Positions 33,952 to 42,706 of a stretch of DNA of 64,000 bases are shown here, in pieces. Numbering within the stretch: position 1 is the first letter of the stretch; each line of letters begins with the position of its first letter. The translations under genes were made by a program, and so were the position numbers. Source of the DNA: CAVZTX01 sp963778375 (GTDB taxonomy: Bacteria > Chloroflexota > Ktedonobacteria > Ktedonobacterales > Ktedonobacteraceae). The notes under the pieces are model-generated. The model saw only the letters and a program-made list of their open reading frames with translations, was not told the origin of the DNA and searched no databases. Location: positions 1 through 64,000 of the forward strand of contig CAVZTX010000017.1 in assembly GCA_963778375.1 (NCBI GenBank). The letters run 5' to 3'.

Positions 33952-34782
33952 ATGCCAGACGTCGAAGAAATGGTGAAAAAGCGCGTAGTATATACCATTC
34001 CCGACATGGAACAAATCCAGGTGCACAAGAACATCACCTACAAAACCGTAGACGGTACCGACTTGAAGATGGACGCTTACTATCCTTCCGACCTTCAAAG
34101 CAACTCACCACGCCCTGCAGTCATCCTTGTTCACGGTGAAGGAGTAGACCCGGCAATCCTGAAAGACGCAAAGGACTGGGGCGTCTTCGTCTCTTTCGGC
34201 CAGTTAATCGCCGCATCCAGCCTCATAGCAATTCCTTTCAATCATCGATCCACAGAAAATCTTACCAGGTATGATGCTGCCAGCGACATAGATGATCTCA
34301 TAACCTACGTACGCGACCACGCAGAATCGCTCCATATCGACAAGGAGCACCTTTGCCTATGGACTATTTCAGCCGGAGTTCCAAGCGGTTTGCGGGCAGC
34401 AATGCGTGAGCCTCGTCCATTTATACGCTGCATTGTAGCCTATTACGGCCCTATGGATCTGCAACACGTGCGCGAATTCTTCGAGTTCTTTCCCTCTGAG
34501 GTGACAGATGAAACCCTGAAAGAATTTTCCGCTATCTCTCACTTGGCGAACAACTCCTCGGAAATTCCCCCAATGTTCATCGCAAAAGCAGGCCTCGATC
34601 ACTCTTTCTTCAACGAAACTATCGACCGCTTCGTAATGCAGGCAAGCTCCAAGAATGTTCCCATCACATTCATGAACCATCCCAAAGGTCACCACGCCTT
34701 CGATATGCTGGATGACGATGCCCGGTCACGAGAAATTATCAGAAGCACGCTAGAGTTTATCAAGGAACACCTGAAAGTGTAA
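33952..34782 (+). CDS. Alpha/beta-hydrolase, possible esterase/acyl hydrolase
   Basis: This 276-residue protein has the alpha/beta-hydrolase pattern. The strand AVILVHGEGVDPAIL contains the oxyanion His-Gly, WTISAGVPSG takes the nucleophile-elbow position (Ser after Ile, with Thr in place of the usual Gly at -2), and the last part has MFIAKAGLDHSF and the catalytic-base region HPKGHHAFD. An N-terminal segment of about 40 residues precedes the core. The missing first Gly of GxSxG is unusual, so activity is likely but not sure. It starts a run of five genes with 9-20-base gaps. Confidence 0.75.
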   Translation: MPDVEEMVKKRVVYTIPDMEQIQVHKNITYKTVDGTDLKMDAYYPSDLQSNSPRPAVILVHGEGVDPAILKDAKDWGVFVSFGQLIAASSLIAIPFNHRSTENLTRYDAASDIDDLITYVRDHAESLHIDKEHLCLWTISAGVPSGLRAAMREPRPFIRCIVAYYGPMDLQHVREFFEFFPSEVTDETLKEFSAISHLANNSSEIPPMFIAKAGLDHSFFNETIDRFVMQASSKNVPITFMNHPKGHHAFDMLDDDARSREIIRSTLEFIKEHLKV

Positions 34783-34795
34783 TGAGGTATCTATT

Positions 34796-35431
34796 ATGAA
34801 CACAAACCAACTACCCACCGTAGGCATCCTCATCTTCGACGACGTTGAAGTACTCAACTTCTGCGGCCCTTTCGAAGTCTTTTCAGTAGCACGTCCAACA
34901 GGAGAAAACAGCGACGAATTCAAACTCTTCAACGTCGTGACCATCGCCGAGCAAGATAAAATCATCACCTGCCGTGGCGGACTACTCGTCAAGCCACACA
35001 CAACAATCGAAAATCACCCACCCCTCAACATTTTAGTAATACCAGGAGGCCAGGGCACACGCCGTGAGCGACACAACCCGCGACTACTGAACTGGATTGT
35101 TCAACAAGATCAGCACACAAACCTGACAACAAGCGTCTGCACAGGAGCCTTCCTCCTAGCCGAACGCGGCATGCTTGACCATCATCAGGCAACAACACAT
35201 TGGGCCAGCATCGAATGGATGCGCAGCACCTATCCAGCCATAGAAATGGTCGCCGATGCACGCGTCGTCGATCAAGGACATATCATCACTTCGGCAGGCA
35301 TCTCCGCCGGCATCGATATGAGCCTTCACGTGGTATCTCGACTCTACGGCATAGATGTTGCTGAATGGACTGCACGACGCATGGAATATAACTGGTCTAC
35401 ACGTGGGCAGGTACTCACACTTACAGAATGA
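34796..35431 (+). CDS. DJ-1/PfpI-family (class I glutamine amidotransferase-like) protein
   Basis: This 211-residue protein has TVGILIFDDVEVLNFCGPFEVF, the family's opening, ILVIPGGQGTR, and a nucleophile elbow LTTSVCTGAFLLAERGML with the Cys near residue 115. THWASIEWM and SAGISAGIDMSLHVV follow. This is the isonitrile hydratase/ThiJ-like branch, which often sits at the front of an AraC regulator; here no HTH domain follows. Reactions range from isonitrile hydration to glyoxalase-like work, so no substrate is proposed. It is the second gene of the hydrolase-to-GNAT operon. Confidence 0.82.
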   Translation: MNTNQLPTVGILIFDDVEVLNFCGPFEVFSVARPTGENSDEFKLFNVVTIAEQDKIITCRGGLLVKPHTTIENHPPLNILVIPGGQGTRRERHNPRLLNWIVQQDQHTNLTTSVCTGAFLLAERGMLDHHQATTHWASIEWMRSTYPAIEMVADARVVDQGHIITSAGISAGIDMSLHVVSRLYGIDVAEWTARRMEYNWSTRGQVLTLTE

Positions 35432-35449
35432 AAGATAAGGAGCAAACTA

Positions 35450-35810
35450 ATGGAAAAAGTGAACCTCACTCGAAAAATTCAGCCTCTTCTCAGACTACTG
35501 GAGTCCCAAAATCGCAGGCGAACTCAACGACTCCTACGTCAAATTGGTAAAGCTCAAAGGTGAATTCGTCTGGCACCATCACGAGCAGGAAGACGAACTA
35601 TTCCTGGTTGTGAAAGGAAAGCTACTCATCAAGCTGCGAGACCAAGATATTTTGTTAGAGGAGGGTGAATTCGTCATTATTCCCAGAGGCGTTGAACACC
35701 TGCCGATTGCCGAGGAAGAAGCACACGTCATCCTGCTTGAACCGAAATCGACGCTGAATACCGGCAATACCCAGAATGAGAGAACCGTTGCTGACCTGGA
35801 TCGCATCTGA
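35450..35810 (+). pseudogene. Small cupin protein, frameshifted near its start
   Basis: ATG 35450 with GATAAGGAGC upstream gives MEKVNLT. One extra base near 35473 changes the frame; without it, the sequence runs EKFSLFSDYWSPKIAGELND and then VKLKGEFVWHHHEQEDELF, the metal-binding cupin motif 1 with three His and a Glu. GEFVIIPRGVEHLPIAEEEAHVILLEP is motif 2 with the second His. The rest of the frame is clean to 35810. It is likely a small cupin of about 119 residues as found in many operons of sugar and detoxification enzymes. The reading frame is either broken or mis-assembled. Confidence 0.72.
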
Positions 35811-35830
35811 ATGCTGAAGGAGCGCTGCAT

Positions 35831-36361
35831 ATGAGTAACCTGCCCCGACTCGCTGAACTACTCAAAGCGAGAAATACCGTCGAGTCCAACATGGCGAACC
35901 TGATCGGACATCCCGTGAACATCGGATCGGTCGGTGACTACATCGCCTCAGCTATCTTTGGCATCACACACGAAGAGCTAACCACACACAAAATCATCTA
36001 CGACAAATTCTCATATGGCCCGCTTGTCGGACACACCGTCGATGTGCAATGGCATACGCGCCGGGAAGGAGATCTTAACCTGAAGACAGACACTCCGCTT
36101 GACTACTATCTTGTGTTGACCGGACCAAAAGCAGGAGTGAATACCGCACGCAGCCTCGTCAATCCATGGGTCATCGAATCGGTCTATCTCTTCGATGCAA
36201 AGGAACTACTAACCGCATTACACGAACGTGGCGTCCAGATAGGCCCCCGAACAAGTGTCATTGCTGAACTGTGGGACCGCGCCGAAATATATCCGTCTCA
36301 GCACAACAAACGCTTGATCCTATCCCAGGAACAGCGGCAGCTACTCGCCCTCTTTCGATGA
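35831..36361 (+). CDS. DUF6998-type protein of unknown function
   Basis: This 176-residue protein has the pattern LAELLKARNTVESNMANLIGHPVNIGSVGDYIASAIFGI, followed by SYGPLVGHTVDVQWHTRREGDLNL and DYYLVLTGPK. The GHxGEYxAAxIF-type start and the KWYxKREG-like middle match the family I know as DUF6998. That family has been described only as uncharacterised, and the assignment is from memory. No catalytic motif stands out. The ATG has a purine-rich AAGGAGC 12 bases upstream. It is the fourth gene in the operon. Confidence 0.6.
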   Translation: MSNLPRLAELLKARNTVESNMANLIGHPVNIGSVGDYIASAIFGITHEELTTHKIIYDKFSYGPLVGHTVDVQWHTRREGDLNLKTDTPLDYYLVLTGPKAGVNTARSLVNPWVIESVYLFDAKELLTALHERGVQIGPRTSVIAELWDRAEIYPSQHNKRLILSQEQRQLLALFR

Positions 36362-36370
36362 AAGAATCTC

Positions 36371-36871
36371 ATGCTCATAAGAACCATCCATCCAGACGAC
36401 GCAGAGCAATTTCTGAATCTCTGTAGAAAACTCGATCAAGAAACCCAGTTCATGATGTTTGAACCGGGTGAAAGAACAACTACCATCGAGGAACAACGGA
36501 AGCACATTCAGCGTCTTCTATTACAAGAGAATTCAACAATCTTTGTCGTCGAGCATAACGGACAGCTTATTGGATACCTCTCAGCTTCAGGCGGCGAATT
36601 TCGACGGATCAGACATAGCGCCTACATTGTAATTGGTATCCTCCAGGCCTTTACCGGACAAGGGATTGGAGCACAATTATTTGCCGCATTAGATGAATGG
36701 GCACATCAAAAGTCAATTACCCGTCTGGAGCTAACAGTCATGACCCACAACCAGGCCGGTCTCGCGTTGTACAGGAAAAGAGGTTTTGAAATTGAAGGAA
36801 CCAAAAAACACGCTCTTCTCGTCAACAATCAGTACGTCGATGAGTATTATATGGCGAAATTATTGGACTAA
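36371..36871 (+). CDS. GNAT N-acetyltransferase
   Basis: This 166-residue protein starts LIRTIHPDDAEQFLNLCRKLD and has the strand-turn STIFVVEHNGQLIGYLSASGG. The acetyl-CoA motif A is YIVIGILQAFTGQGIGAQLFAALDEWA near residues 95-120, and NQAGLALYRKRGFEIEGTKKH is motif B. Such enzymes move an acetyl group from acetyl-CoA to an amine of a small molecule, peptide or protein N-terminus (RimI/Pat-like). The specificity is unknown. It is nine bases after the DUF6998 gene, the last of the run. Confidence 0.88.
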   Translation: MLIRTIHPDDAEQFLNLCRKLDQETQFMMFEPGERTTTIEEQRKHIQRLLLQENSTIFVVEHNGQLIGYLSASGGEFRRIRHSAYIVIGILQAFTGQGIGAQLFAALDEWAHQKSITRLELTVMTHNQAGLALYRKRGFEIEGTKKHALLVNNQYVDEYYMAKLLD

Positions 36872-37010
36872 AAAGCAATCGAGGTAGTCTTACTGGGAAC
36901 TTTAGCACATTGTGAAATAAATTACATCTCTTGCAAGCTGTCGTACGTTATAATTCATTGATATAGTTCCAAATTCAGCCAGATCAGGCGTAAAGGGAGT
37001 TTACATTACA

Positions 37011-39566
37011 ATGGTCAGGAAGAAGACCACCAAAAGCACTTCTTTAGAAGAAACGAATGGAGAGCAAAGCTCCGCAGAAAACGACTTGCACGCGCCGCAG
37101 GCGATGCAAAGAGACGTGTTAGAACTGCCTCTCTTGCCAGTTCGCAATACCGTGCTGCTTCCCAATGTGGTGACTCCCCTCCTTGTAGGACGTGAACAAT
37201 CGATCCTGGCCATCGAAGATGCCATGCACAAGAATCGTAGCCTGTTCGTGGTCACCCAACTGGATGAAAGTTCAGAGGAGCCAGGTCCTGATGACATGTA
37301 CACTATCGGCGTGGAAGGAGTCATTGACCGCGTCCTAAAAATGCCTGATGGCACAACCAGCATTCTTATTCACGGCCAGCAGCGTTTACGTCGCATTGAA
37401 TACACACAGCAAGCCCCCTTTATGCGAGTGCGAGCAGAAATCGTAGACGAGGAATTTGAGCGTACGCTTGCAGTAGAGGCATTAGTACGAGCAGCGCTGG
37501 CCCTCTTCGAGAAATGTGTGAAACTGAGCCGCACGCTCCCCGATGAAGCCTATATCACCGCCATGAACATTGACCAACCAGGCTGGCTCGCCGATTTTAT
37601 AGTATCTTCAATTGAACCACCCATTCCAATCCGCCAGGATATCCTGGAAGCCTTCAATATCGAAGAGCGACTACAAAAGACGAGTATTCTTCTTTCTAAA
37701 GAACTAAATATTCTTGAATTGGAAAGTCATATTCATAGCCAGGTACAACAAGAGGTCGATAAGAGCCAGCGCGAATATTTCCTACGCGAGCAACTGCGGG
37801 CTATCCAAAAAGAACTGGGTGAAACAGACCCCAGCATGCGCGAAAATCAAGAGTTACACGAGAAGATACTGAGCTGCGGCATGCCCGAAGAAGTCAAGGC
37901 GCGGGCAATGAAAGAGTTAGATCGTCTCAACTCCATGCCTTCGATAGCTCCCGATAGCGGAGTAATGCGCACCTATCTCGACTGGCTCGTCAGCCTTCCC
38001 TGGAACAAAGCCACACTCGACCAACTGGACACAAGGGTAGCGGCAACCATTCTAGAAGAGAAACATTACGGCCTGGAAAAGGTGAAAGAGCGCATCCTTG
38101 AATATATCGCGGTGCGCAAGCTCTCCAATAACATGCGCAGCCCGATTCTATGTTTCGTAGGGCCACCAGGAGTCGGCAAGACCTCACTTGGCCGCTCCAT
38201 CGCCGAGGCGCTCAACCGCAAATTTGTTCGCTTATCGCTGGGAGGTATCCATGACGAAGCCGAGATACGTGGCCACCGTCGCACCTACGTCGGAGCATTG
38301 CCCGGCCGCATCATCCAGACGATGAAGACAGCAGGCACCACTAACCCACTGTTTGTGCTGGACGAAATAGATAAAATCGGCGCGGACTTCCGAGGTGACC
38401 CTTCCGCCGCCTTACTGGAAGTGCTTGATCCTGAGCAAAATCATGCCTTTTCCGATCACTACCTGGAAGTCTCCTACGATCTCTCCCAGGTAATCTTCCT
38501 CACGACGGCCAATGTCTTGCATCCCATTCCGGCTGCGCTGCGCGACCGCCTTGAGATTATTGAACTTCCTGGGTACACCGAGGACGAAAAACTGCATATC
38601 GCCCGCCAGTTCCTCATTCCCAAGCAAATGAACGAGCATGGCCTGAAGCCATCACGTGTAGAGATCAGTGACGAAACGGTCCATTGCATCATCCGTGATT
38701 ACACCTTCGAGGCCGGTGTGCGTAACCTGGAACGCGAAATAGCCTCGGTAATGCGCAAGGTTGCACGCAAAGTCGCCGAAGGACGACGTACAAAGACAAA
38801 GGTTACAGCAGACAAGCTGCCCGACTACCTGGGTCCACAAAAGCATTTTTATGGGCTAGCAGAAGAAGAGGACGAGGTTGGCGTAGCGACAGGTGTAGCC
38901 TGGACAAGTGCTGGAGGCGATTTGACTACCGTTGAAGCAACATTGATGGATGGACGCGGAAATCTGACACTCACCGGACAACTCGGTGACGTAATGAAAG
39001 AATCGGCCCAGGCTGCGCTATCATATGCCCGCTCCCGCGCCGGGCAACTTGGTCTGGAGAGCCGTTTTTACGAGAAGTACGACATCCACCTGCATTTGCC
39101 AGCCGGTTCAATTCCCAAGGATGGGCCGTCAGCAGGCATCACCATGGCAACCGCGCTGATCTCAGCCCTTACGAAGCGTGCCACCCGCCGCGATGTTGCC
39201 ATGACCGGTGAAATCACACTACGAGGACGCGTATTGCCCATCGGCGGTATCAAGGAAAAAGTTCTCGCGGCCCACCGTGCTGGCATCAAAACCTTTATCC
39301 TACCCAGGCGCAACATGAAAGACCTGGAAGACGTACCGCGTGAAGTCCTCAACGAACTCCATTTTGTGCCGGTCGAACGCATGGATGATGTCATTAACGT
39401 CGCTCTCCACGGCCTACCACCTTCTGCAAGCAAGGAAGATCGCCTGAGCATAACGACCAAAACTCCCCGTTCTAAGCCAGAGGAACAAACTGAGCAGCGC
39501 AAGCCGATTTCTCGCATCCAGGCCAGAAATGGAATCAGCCCCTCTCTTCCAAATCAGGCACAATAA
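37011..39566 (+). CDS. lon: ATP-dependent Lon protease
   Basis: This 851-residue protein degrades misfolded and short-lived regulatory proteins. The N-terminal substrate-binding domain starts ELPLLPVRNTVLLPNVVTPL. The AAA+ part has GPPGVGKTSLGRSIAEAL near residue 383, FVLDEIDKIGADFRGDP and a sensor region. The protease domain ends KDGPSAGITMATALISAL, with catalytic Ser near residue 706, and GGIKEKVLAAHRAGI, with catalytic Lys near residue 748. The length is typical of bacterial LonA. A -10 candidate TATAAT lies at 36949-36954. A purine-rich AAAGGGAG lies upstream of the ATG, though 11-12 bases away. It is not linked to the acetyltransferase. Confidence 0.95.
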   Translation: MVRKKTTKSTSLEETNGEQSSAENDLHAPQAMQRDVLELPLLPVRNTVLLPNVVTPLLVGREQSILAIEDAMHKNRSLFVVTQLDESSEEPGPDDMYTIGVEGVIDRVLKMPDGTTSILIHGQQRLRRIEYTQQAPFMRVRAEIVDEEFERTLAVEALVRAALALFEKCVKLSRTLPDEAYITAMNIDQPGWLADFIVSSIEPPIPIRQDILEAFNIEERLQKTSILLSKELNILELESHIHSQVQQEVDKSQREYFLREQLRAIQKELGETDPSMRENQELHEKILSCGMPEEVKARAMKELDRLNSMPSIAPDSGVMRTYLDWLVSLPWNKATLDQLDTRVAATILEEKHYGLEKVKERILEYIAVRKLSNNMRSPILCFVGPPGVGKTSLGRSIAEALNRKFVRLSLGGIHDEAEIRGHRRTYVGALPGRIIQTMKTAGTTNPLFVLDEIDKIGADFRGDPSAALLEVLDPEQNHAFSDHYLEVSYDLSQVIFLTTANVLHPIPAALRDRLEIIELPGYTEDEKLHIARQFLIPKQMNEHGLKPSRVEISDETVHCIIRDYTFEAGVRNLEREIASVMRKVARKVAEGRRTKTKVTADKLPDYLGPQKHFYGLAEEEDEVGVATGVAWTSAGGDLTTVEATLMDGRGNLTLTGQLGDVMKESAQAALSYARSRAGQLGLESRFYEKYDIHLHLPAGSIPKDGPSAGITMATALISALTKRATRRDVAMTGEITLRGRVLPIGGIKEKVLAAHRAGIKTFILPRRNMKDLEDVPREVLNELHFVPVERMDDVINVALHGLPPSASKEDRLSITTKTPRSKPEEQTEQRKPISRIQARNGISPSLPNQAQ

Positions 39567-39581
39567 AGAAAGGAAATAGAT

Positions 39582-40487
39582 ATGGTTTTCTGCGGTCAAT
39601 GTGGACTTCAAGTCCCGCCAGGAAAAACGGCCTGTCCGCGCTGCGGCACGCCCACTGAGCCAGAATTCAACCTGGTCGCTGAAGACCTCCATCAGAACGA
39701 TCCTACAATTGCCACCCTCTCAAGCTATGGGCCTGGTTATCTACCCCCGGTCGGAGCATCCGTCCCACTTCAACAGGAGAAACTGGTACTGCGTCCCGAC
39801 GGCACTAATCACAACTTTAGTGGACAAGCAGCAAACGATCTCACCAGTGTGATAAGCCTGCAAGGCTACCAGGATTACCCATCCTATGCGCAGCGTACTC
39901 CAGCACTGCCTTCACAACCCACCATTGATCCATCCAATTCAGCCTATACACCACAAACATCACAGATTGACCAAGGCTACCAACCAATTGCTAGTCAATA
40001 TGGAACGCTACCCACTCAGGCCCCTATTCGCAAACAAAAAGGCCATACAGTTGCTCTACTATTGATCTTGCTAGGCCTGATGGTTATACTCGGTGCTCTA
40101 GGATTATTTTTACTAAAACAAAATGGATTGCTTGGTGGCAACTCAACATCTCCCTCTCAGCAAGCGCAAGCCATGATTTCCCAGTACTATACCGATATCA
40201 ACCAGCGTGACTACCAATCAGCCTACAATCTATGGGCCTTCAACTCTAAGCACCCGGCGCAACCCTACGACCGCTTCGTAGCAGGCTATGCTCATACCCA
40301 GCACGACGACATCACATTCGACAAAATCACACCCCTTGCCAATGGCACAGTTAGAGTCTCTATTACCATTCACGCAAGCGAAGTAGATACTTCTGGAACA
40401 GTCTCTCAGCACACCTATCAAGGTTTCTACCTCGTCGGTCAACAGAACGGCTCATGGAAAATCCTCAACGGAATTTCAAGAAGATAA
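39582..40487 (+). CDS. Zinc-ribbon single-pass membrane protein
   Basis: This 301-residue protein starts with a zinc ribbon (FCGQCGLQVPPGKTACPRCG). A Pro/Gln/Ser/Tyr-rich, low-complexity linker of about 125 residues follows, then a membrane helix (TVALLLILLGLMVILGALGLFLL) at about residues 155-178. Last comes an outer domain of about 110 residues that begins MISQYYTDINQRDYQSAYNLW, a DUF4878-like/NTF2-like pattern, and closes YQGFYLVGQQNGSWKILNG. Such proteins are common in Ktedonobacteria; their function is unknown. It follows lon by 15 bases with AAAGGAAA upstream, so read-through from lon is possible. Confidence 0.72.
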   Translation: MVFCGQCGLQVPPGKTACPRCGTPTEPEFNLVAEDLHQNDPTIATLSSYGPGYLPPVGASVPLQQEKLVLRPDGTNHNFSGQAANDLTSVISLQGYQDYPSYAQRTPALPSQPTIDPSNSAYTPQTSQIDQGYQPIASQYGTLPTQAPIRKQKGHTVALLLILLGLMVILGALGLFLLKQNGLLGGNSTSPSQQAQAMISQYYTDINQRDYQSAYNLWAFNSKHPAQPYDRFVAGYAHTQHDDITFDKITPLANGTVRVSITIHASEVDTSGTVSQHTYQGFYLVGQQNGSWKILNGISRR

Positions 40488-40522
40488 ACTGAACTAACGA
40501 CCCTTTCACTACCGCCGAACAA

Positions 40523-41008
40523 ATGGCAAAAGATATCCTCAACTGGCCCGGCAACAACCCTCAAGATACCGTGCTTAGCAACGATGGCACAACCGCCCAG
40601 GTCAAACTTGTTCAACAGAATCCACCATTGGAAGTAACAGTCACCCTCAAACGCCTCATCGAGCACAATAGCAAAGGCCTCTGGTTCGTAGTCAGCGCTC
40701 AGACCGCAGGCATAAAGCTAGGCTCAGCAGGCCCATCACCTCAGTCACCTTCCTCTTCCGTCTTCTTCCAGGGAACTGGCCTACTGCCAGACGGCCATAC
40801 CACAACCACCCTTTTCGATCACACTCTAACACCCATCAACCTGAACAGCATCTCGCTAAGTGTAGACGGTACCGGCGTATATTCAGGCACACTCTCCTAC
40901 AGCAATATCACTCCCGGTCAGCAAGGAGTATTATTGATAGAGTTTCTACCTCCGCCAGGAAGTAACGAGGTTGGACAACTCCTGATAACAAGTGTCATCC
41001 TGGGTTGA
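40523..41008 (+). CDS. Unknown beta-rich protein, possibly a detached domain
   Basis: The open frame of 161 residues begins MAKDILNWPGNNPQDTVLSND and has hydrophobic alternation typical of beta strands (AQVKLVQQNPPLEVTVTLKRL; GVYSGTLSYSN). There is no signal peptide and no ribosome binding site at ATG 40523. An in-frame stop lies 12 codons upstream. All three frames contain stops between the previous gene and this one, so a simple frameshift would not join them. It could be a remnant of the outer part of the zinc-ribbon membrane protein's family. I do not recognise the domain. Confidence 0.4.
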   Translation: MAKDILNWPGNNPQDTVLSNDGTTAQVKLVQQNPPLEVTVTLKRLIEHNSKGLWFVVSAQTAGIKLGSAGPSPQSPSSSVFFQGTGLLPDGHTTTTLFDHTLTPINLNSISLSVDGTGVYSGTLSYSNITPGQQGVLLIEFLPPPGSNEVGQLLITSVILG

Positions 41009-41014
41009 TTTTTC

Positions 41015-41039
41015 ATTCATATCGTGATACGATATGAAT
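41015..41039. promoter_or_regulatory. Perfect palindrome before the repeat-peptide gene
   Basis: ATTCATATCGT (41015-41025) and ACGATATGAAT (41029-41039) are perfectly complementary around GAT. The inner core is close to the TetR operator half-sites (TCATATC) at 6947-6981. It may be a terminator of the previous gene or a regulator site in front of the repeat-peptide gene. Confidence 0.5.
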
Positions 41040-41164
41040 CAAGAGATGTCTCTACAGAGAAAAGATGAAGAGAGCAAGGTATTATATTAGACTTACTCTC
41101 CTCGGCTACGAGAATGTTTTTCCAATCGTAGTACCCAATTTTCCCCTGAAAGGAGGGAAAATAT

Positions 41165-41395
41165 ATGTCAGAAATTGTTATGCCGCCGGAGGACCCAACC
41201 AAGCCTCGCAATCCGGTGATGTCACCAGAGGACTCAACCAAGCCCCAAAACGCCGTAATGTCACCAGAAGACTTAACCAAGCCTCAAAACCCGGTAATGC
41301 CACCGGAAAACCTTGCAAAACCTCGCAATCCGGTAATGTCGCCAGAGAACTCAATCAGGCCCCGCAATCCGGTAATGCCACCACAAGTTCCGTAA
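41165..41395 (+). CDS. Small protein of five tandem 13-residue repeats
   Basis: The 76-residue product is MSEI followed by five units of the form VMxPE(D/N)xxKPxNP and a short end VMPPQVP. The ATG at 41165 is preceded by AAAGGAGGGAAAATAT, one of the strongest ribosome binding sites in the window. The units at DNA level differ mainly at third codon positions (for example AATCCG, AACCCG, AACGCC), so protein sequence seems to have been kept. It has no Cys, no signal peptide and no membrane part, and is rich in Pro, Asn, Glu/Asp, Lys/Arg and Met. All three frames of the array stay open because 39 is a multiple of three, but only this one has a proper start. No maturation enzyme is next to it. I do not recognise it. 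Confidence 0.62.
   Translation: MSEIVMPPEDPTKPRNPVMSPEDSTKPQNAVMSPEDLTKPQNPVMPPENLAKPRNPVMSPENSIRPRNPVMPPQVP
41177..41392. repeat. 39-bp tandem repeat, five units and a partial sixth
   Basis: Units start at 41177, 41216, 41255, 41294 and 41333; the partial begins at 41372. Each has the core GGTAATG(T/C)C(A/G)CC(A/G)GA. The unit length is 13 codons. It is exactly contained within the peptide gene. Confidence 0.85.
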
Positions 41396-41469
41396 GGAAA
41401 CGAAGTTTCCGGTGAAGTAACCAAAATAGCTATGAGAAGCTTTTCCAAGACAGCATGTTCTTGGAAAAG
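41396..41469 (+). terminator. Two hairpins after the repeat-peptide gene
   Basis: The first, GGAAAC-GAA-GTTTCC (41396-41410), begins one base after the stop codon. The second has arms CTTTTCCAAGA (41440-41450) and TCTTGGAAAAG (41459-41469). Neither has a T-run, but together they mark the end of the small gene before prfB. Confidence 0.5.
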
Positions 41470-41535
41470 GGCGGTGAGCGACTGATGAAGTCGACAAACG
41501 CACCTCGTCTTTCGTTCGCTGTTTCTACTTTCTTA

Positions 41536-41544
41536 TGCTATAAT
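41536..41544 (+). promoter_or_regulatory. Extended -10 promoter of prfB
   Basis: TGCTATAAT at 41536-41544 is a complete extended -10 element. The start ATG is nine bases further on, where transcription would begin. No ribosome binding site lies in between, so the mRNA may be leaderless. No good -35 hexamer is seen. Confidence 0.6.
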
Positions 41545-41552
41545 GCCACTTT

Positions 41553-42666
41553 ATGAGTGAACTTACCAATTCAATAGACCGCCTCCAACAAAGAGTGCAC
41601 GAAACTATGGTGCGTCTTTGACGTGGCAAATAAGAAAACACAGATAACCAATCTCGAAGCGGAAAGCATGGCCGAAGATTTCTGGTCTGACAACCGCAAA
41701 GCACAGGCACAGATGCAGCAACTCAATGCCCTGCGCGAAGAAGTGACTACCTGGGAGAACATTGCTGCCCAACTCAACGACCTGCTTGGATTAGCCGAAT
41801 TGCTGGAGGAGGAGCCGGATGAAGGCATGCAGGAAGAAGTTGCGCAGTCACTTTCAACAATCGAACAAGAGGTTGAAAAGCTCCAATTTTCGCTGATGCT
41901 CAATGGAGAACACGATCAGCGCAATGCCATTGTCAGCATTCACGCTGGCAGCGGCGGTGTCGACGCCCAGGATTGGGCCGAAATGCTCCTGCGTATGTAT
42001 CTCCGCTGGACTGAGCGCCATAACTTCCGTACCGAAATCTACGAATACTCCGAAGGTGAAGAGGCAGGCATCAAAAGCGCCACAGTCGAAATCACGGGAC
42101 GCTACGCCTATGGCTATCTTCGCTCAGAAATCGGCACCCATCGCTTGATCCGCCTATCACGCTTTGATGCCGCCCATCGTCGGCATACCTCCTTCGCCAA
42201 AGTCGAAGTTCTACCCGACATCGAAGACGCGATCGAGATCACGATCCGCCCCGAAGACATCGAGATAGACACCTATCGCTCAACCGGTGCCGGTGGCCAG
42301 CACGTGAACAAAACCGACTCAGCCGTACGCATACGCCATCTGGCAACCGGCATCGTCGTCACCTGCCAAAATGAACGCTCCCAGATACAAAACCGCGAAG
42401 TTGCCATGCGCCTTCTTCGCGCCCGCCTTTACGAACGAGAATTGAAGAGACGCGAGGAGGAAACCGCCAAACTCAAAGGCGAAAACGTGCAGGCCGATTT
42501 CGGCACCCAGATCCGCACAGTCACAGTCCATCCCTACAACATCGTCAAGGATCACCGTACCAACTACGAGACCAGCGACACCGAAGGCTACCTCGACGGC
42601 GACGTTGACCCGTTCATCTACGCCTATCTGCGAGCCAAAGCTGGCGGTGTGGCAATGGAAGTATGA
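41553..42666 (+). CDS. prfB: Peptide chain release factor 2, with programmed +1 frameshift
   Basis: This protein ends translation at UGA and UAA. A first frame of 22 codons (MSELTNSIDRLQ...) ends CTT TGA C at 41616-41622, the exact recoding site of bacterial prfB. After a +1 shift the gene reads LDVANKKTQITNLEAESMAED, the usual RF2 continuation, and runs on to 42666. The body shows the HAGSGGVDAQDWAEMLLRMY region, the GGQ motif in STGAGGQHVNKTDSAVRI, and the usual end. The SPF-type specificity loop region is present (GTHRLIRLSRFDAAHRRHTSF). The upstream Shine-Dalgarno-like stimulator is weak (GGTG). The total is about 370 residues. A start at the GTG 41623 would lose the conserved front. Low RF2 would allow the shift, giving autoregulation. 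Confidence 0.92.
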
Positions 42667-42706
42667 ATAGACATCAATTGACTGATTCCAATGAGGAGGT
42701 ACGAAT

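Noticed and set aside
40523..41008. Frameshift joining the zinc-ribbon protein with the downstream frame
   Set aside because: All three frames have stops between 40485 and 40513, so a single indel cannot join them.
41017..41415. Other frames through the 39-bp repeat (plus frame from 41065, minus frame to 41017)
   Set aside because: All frames stay open because the unit length is a multiple of three. Only the frame at 41165 has a strong ribosome binding site and unit differences at its third codon positions.
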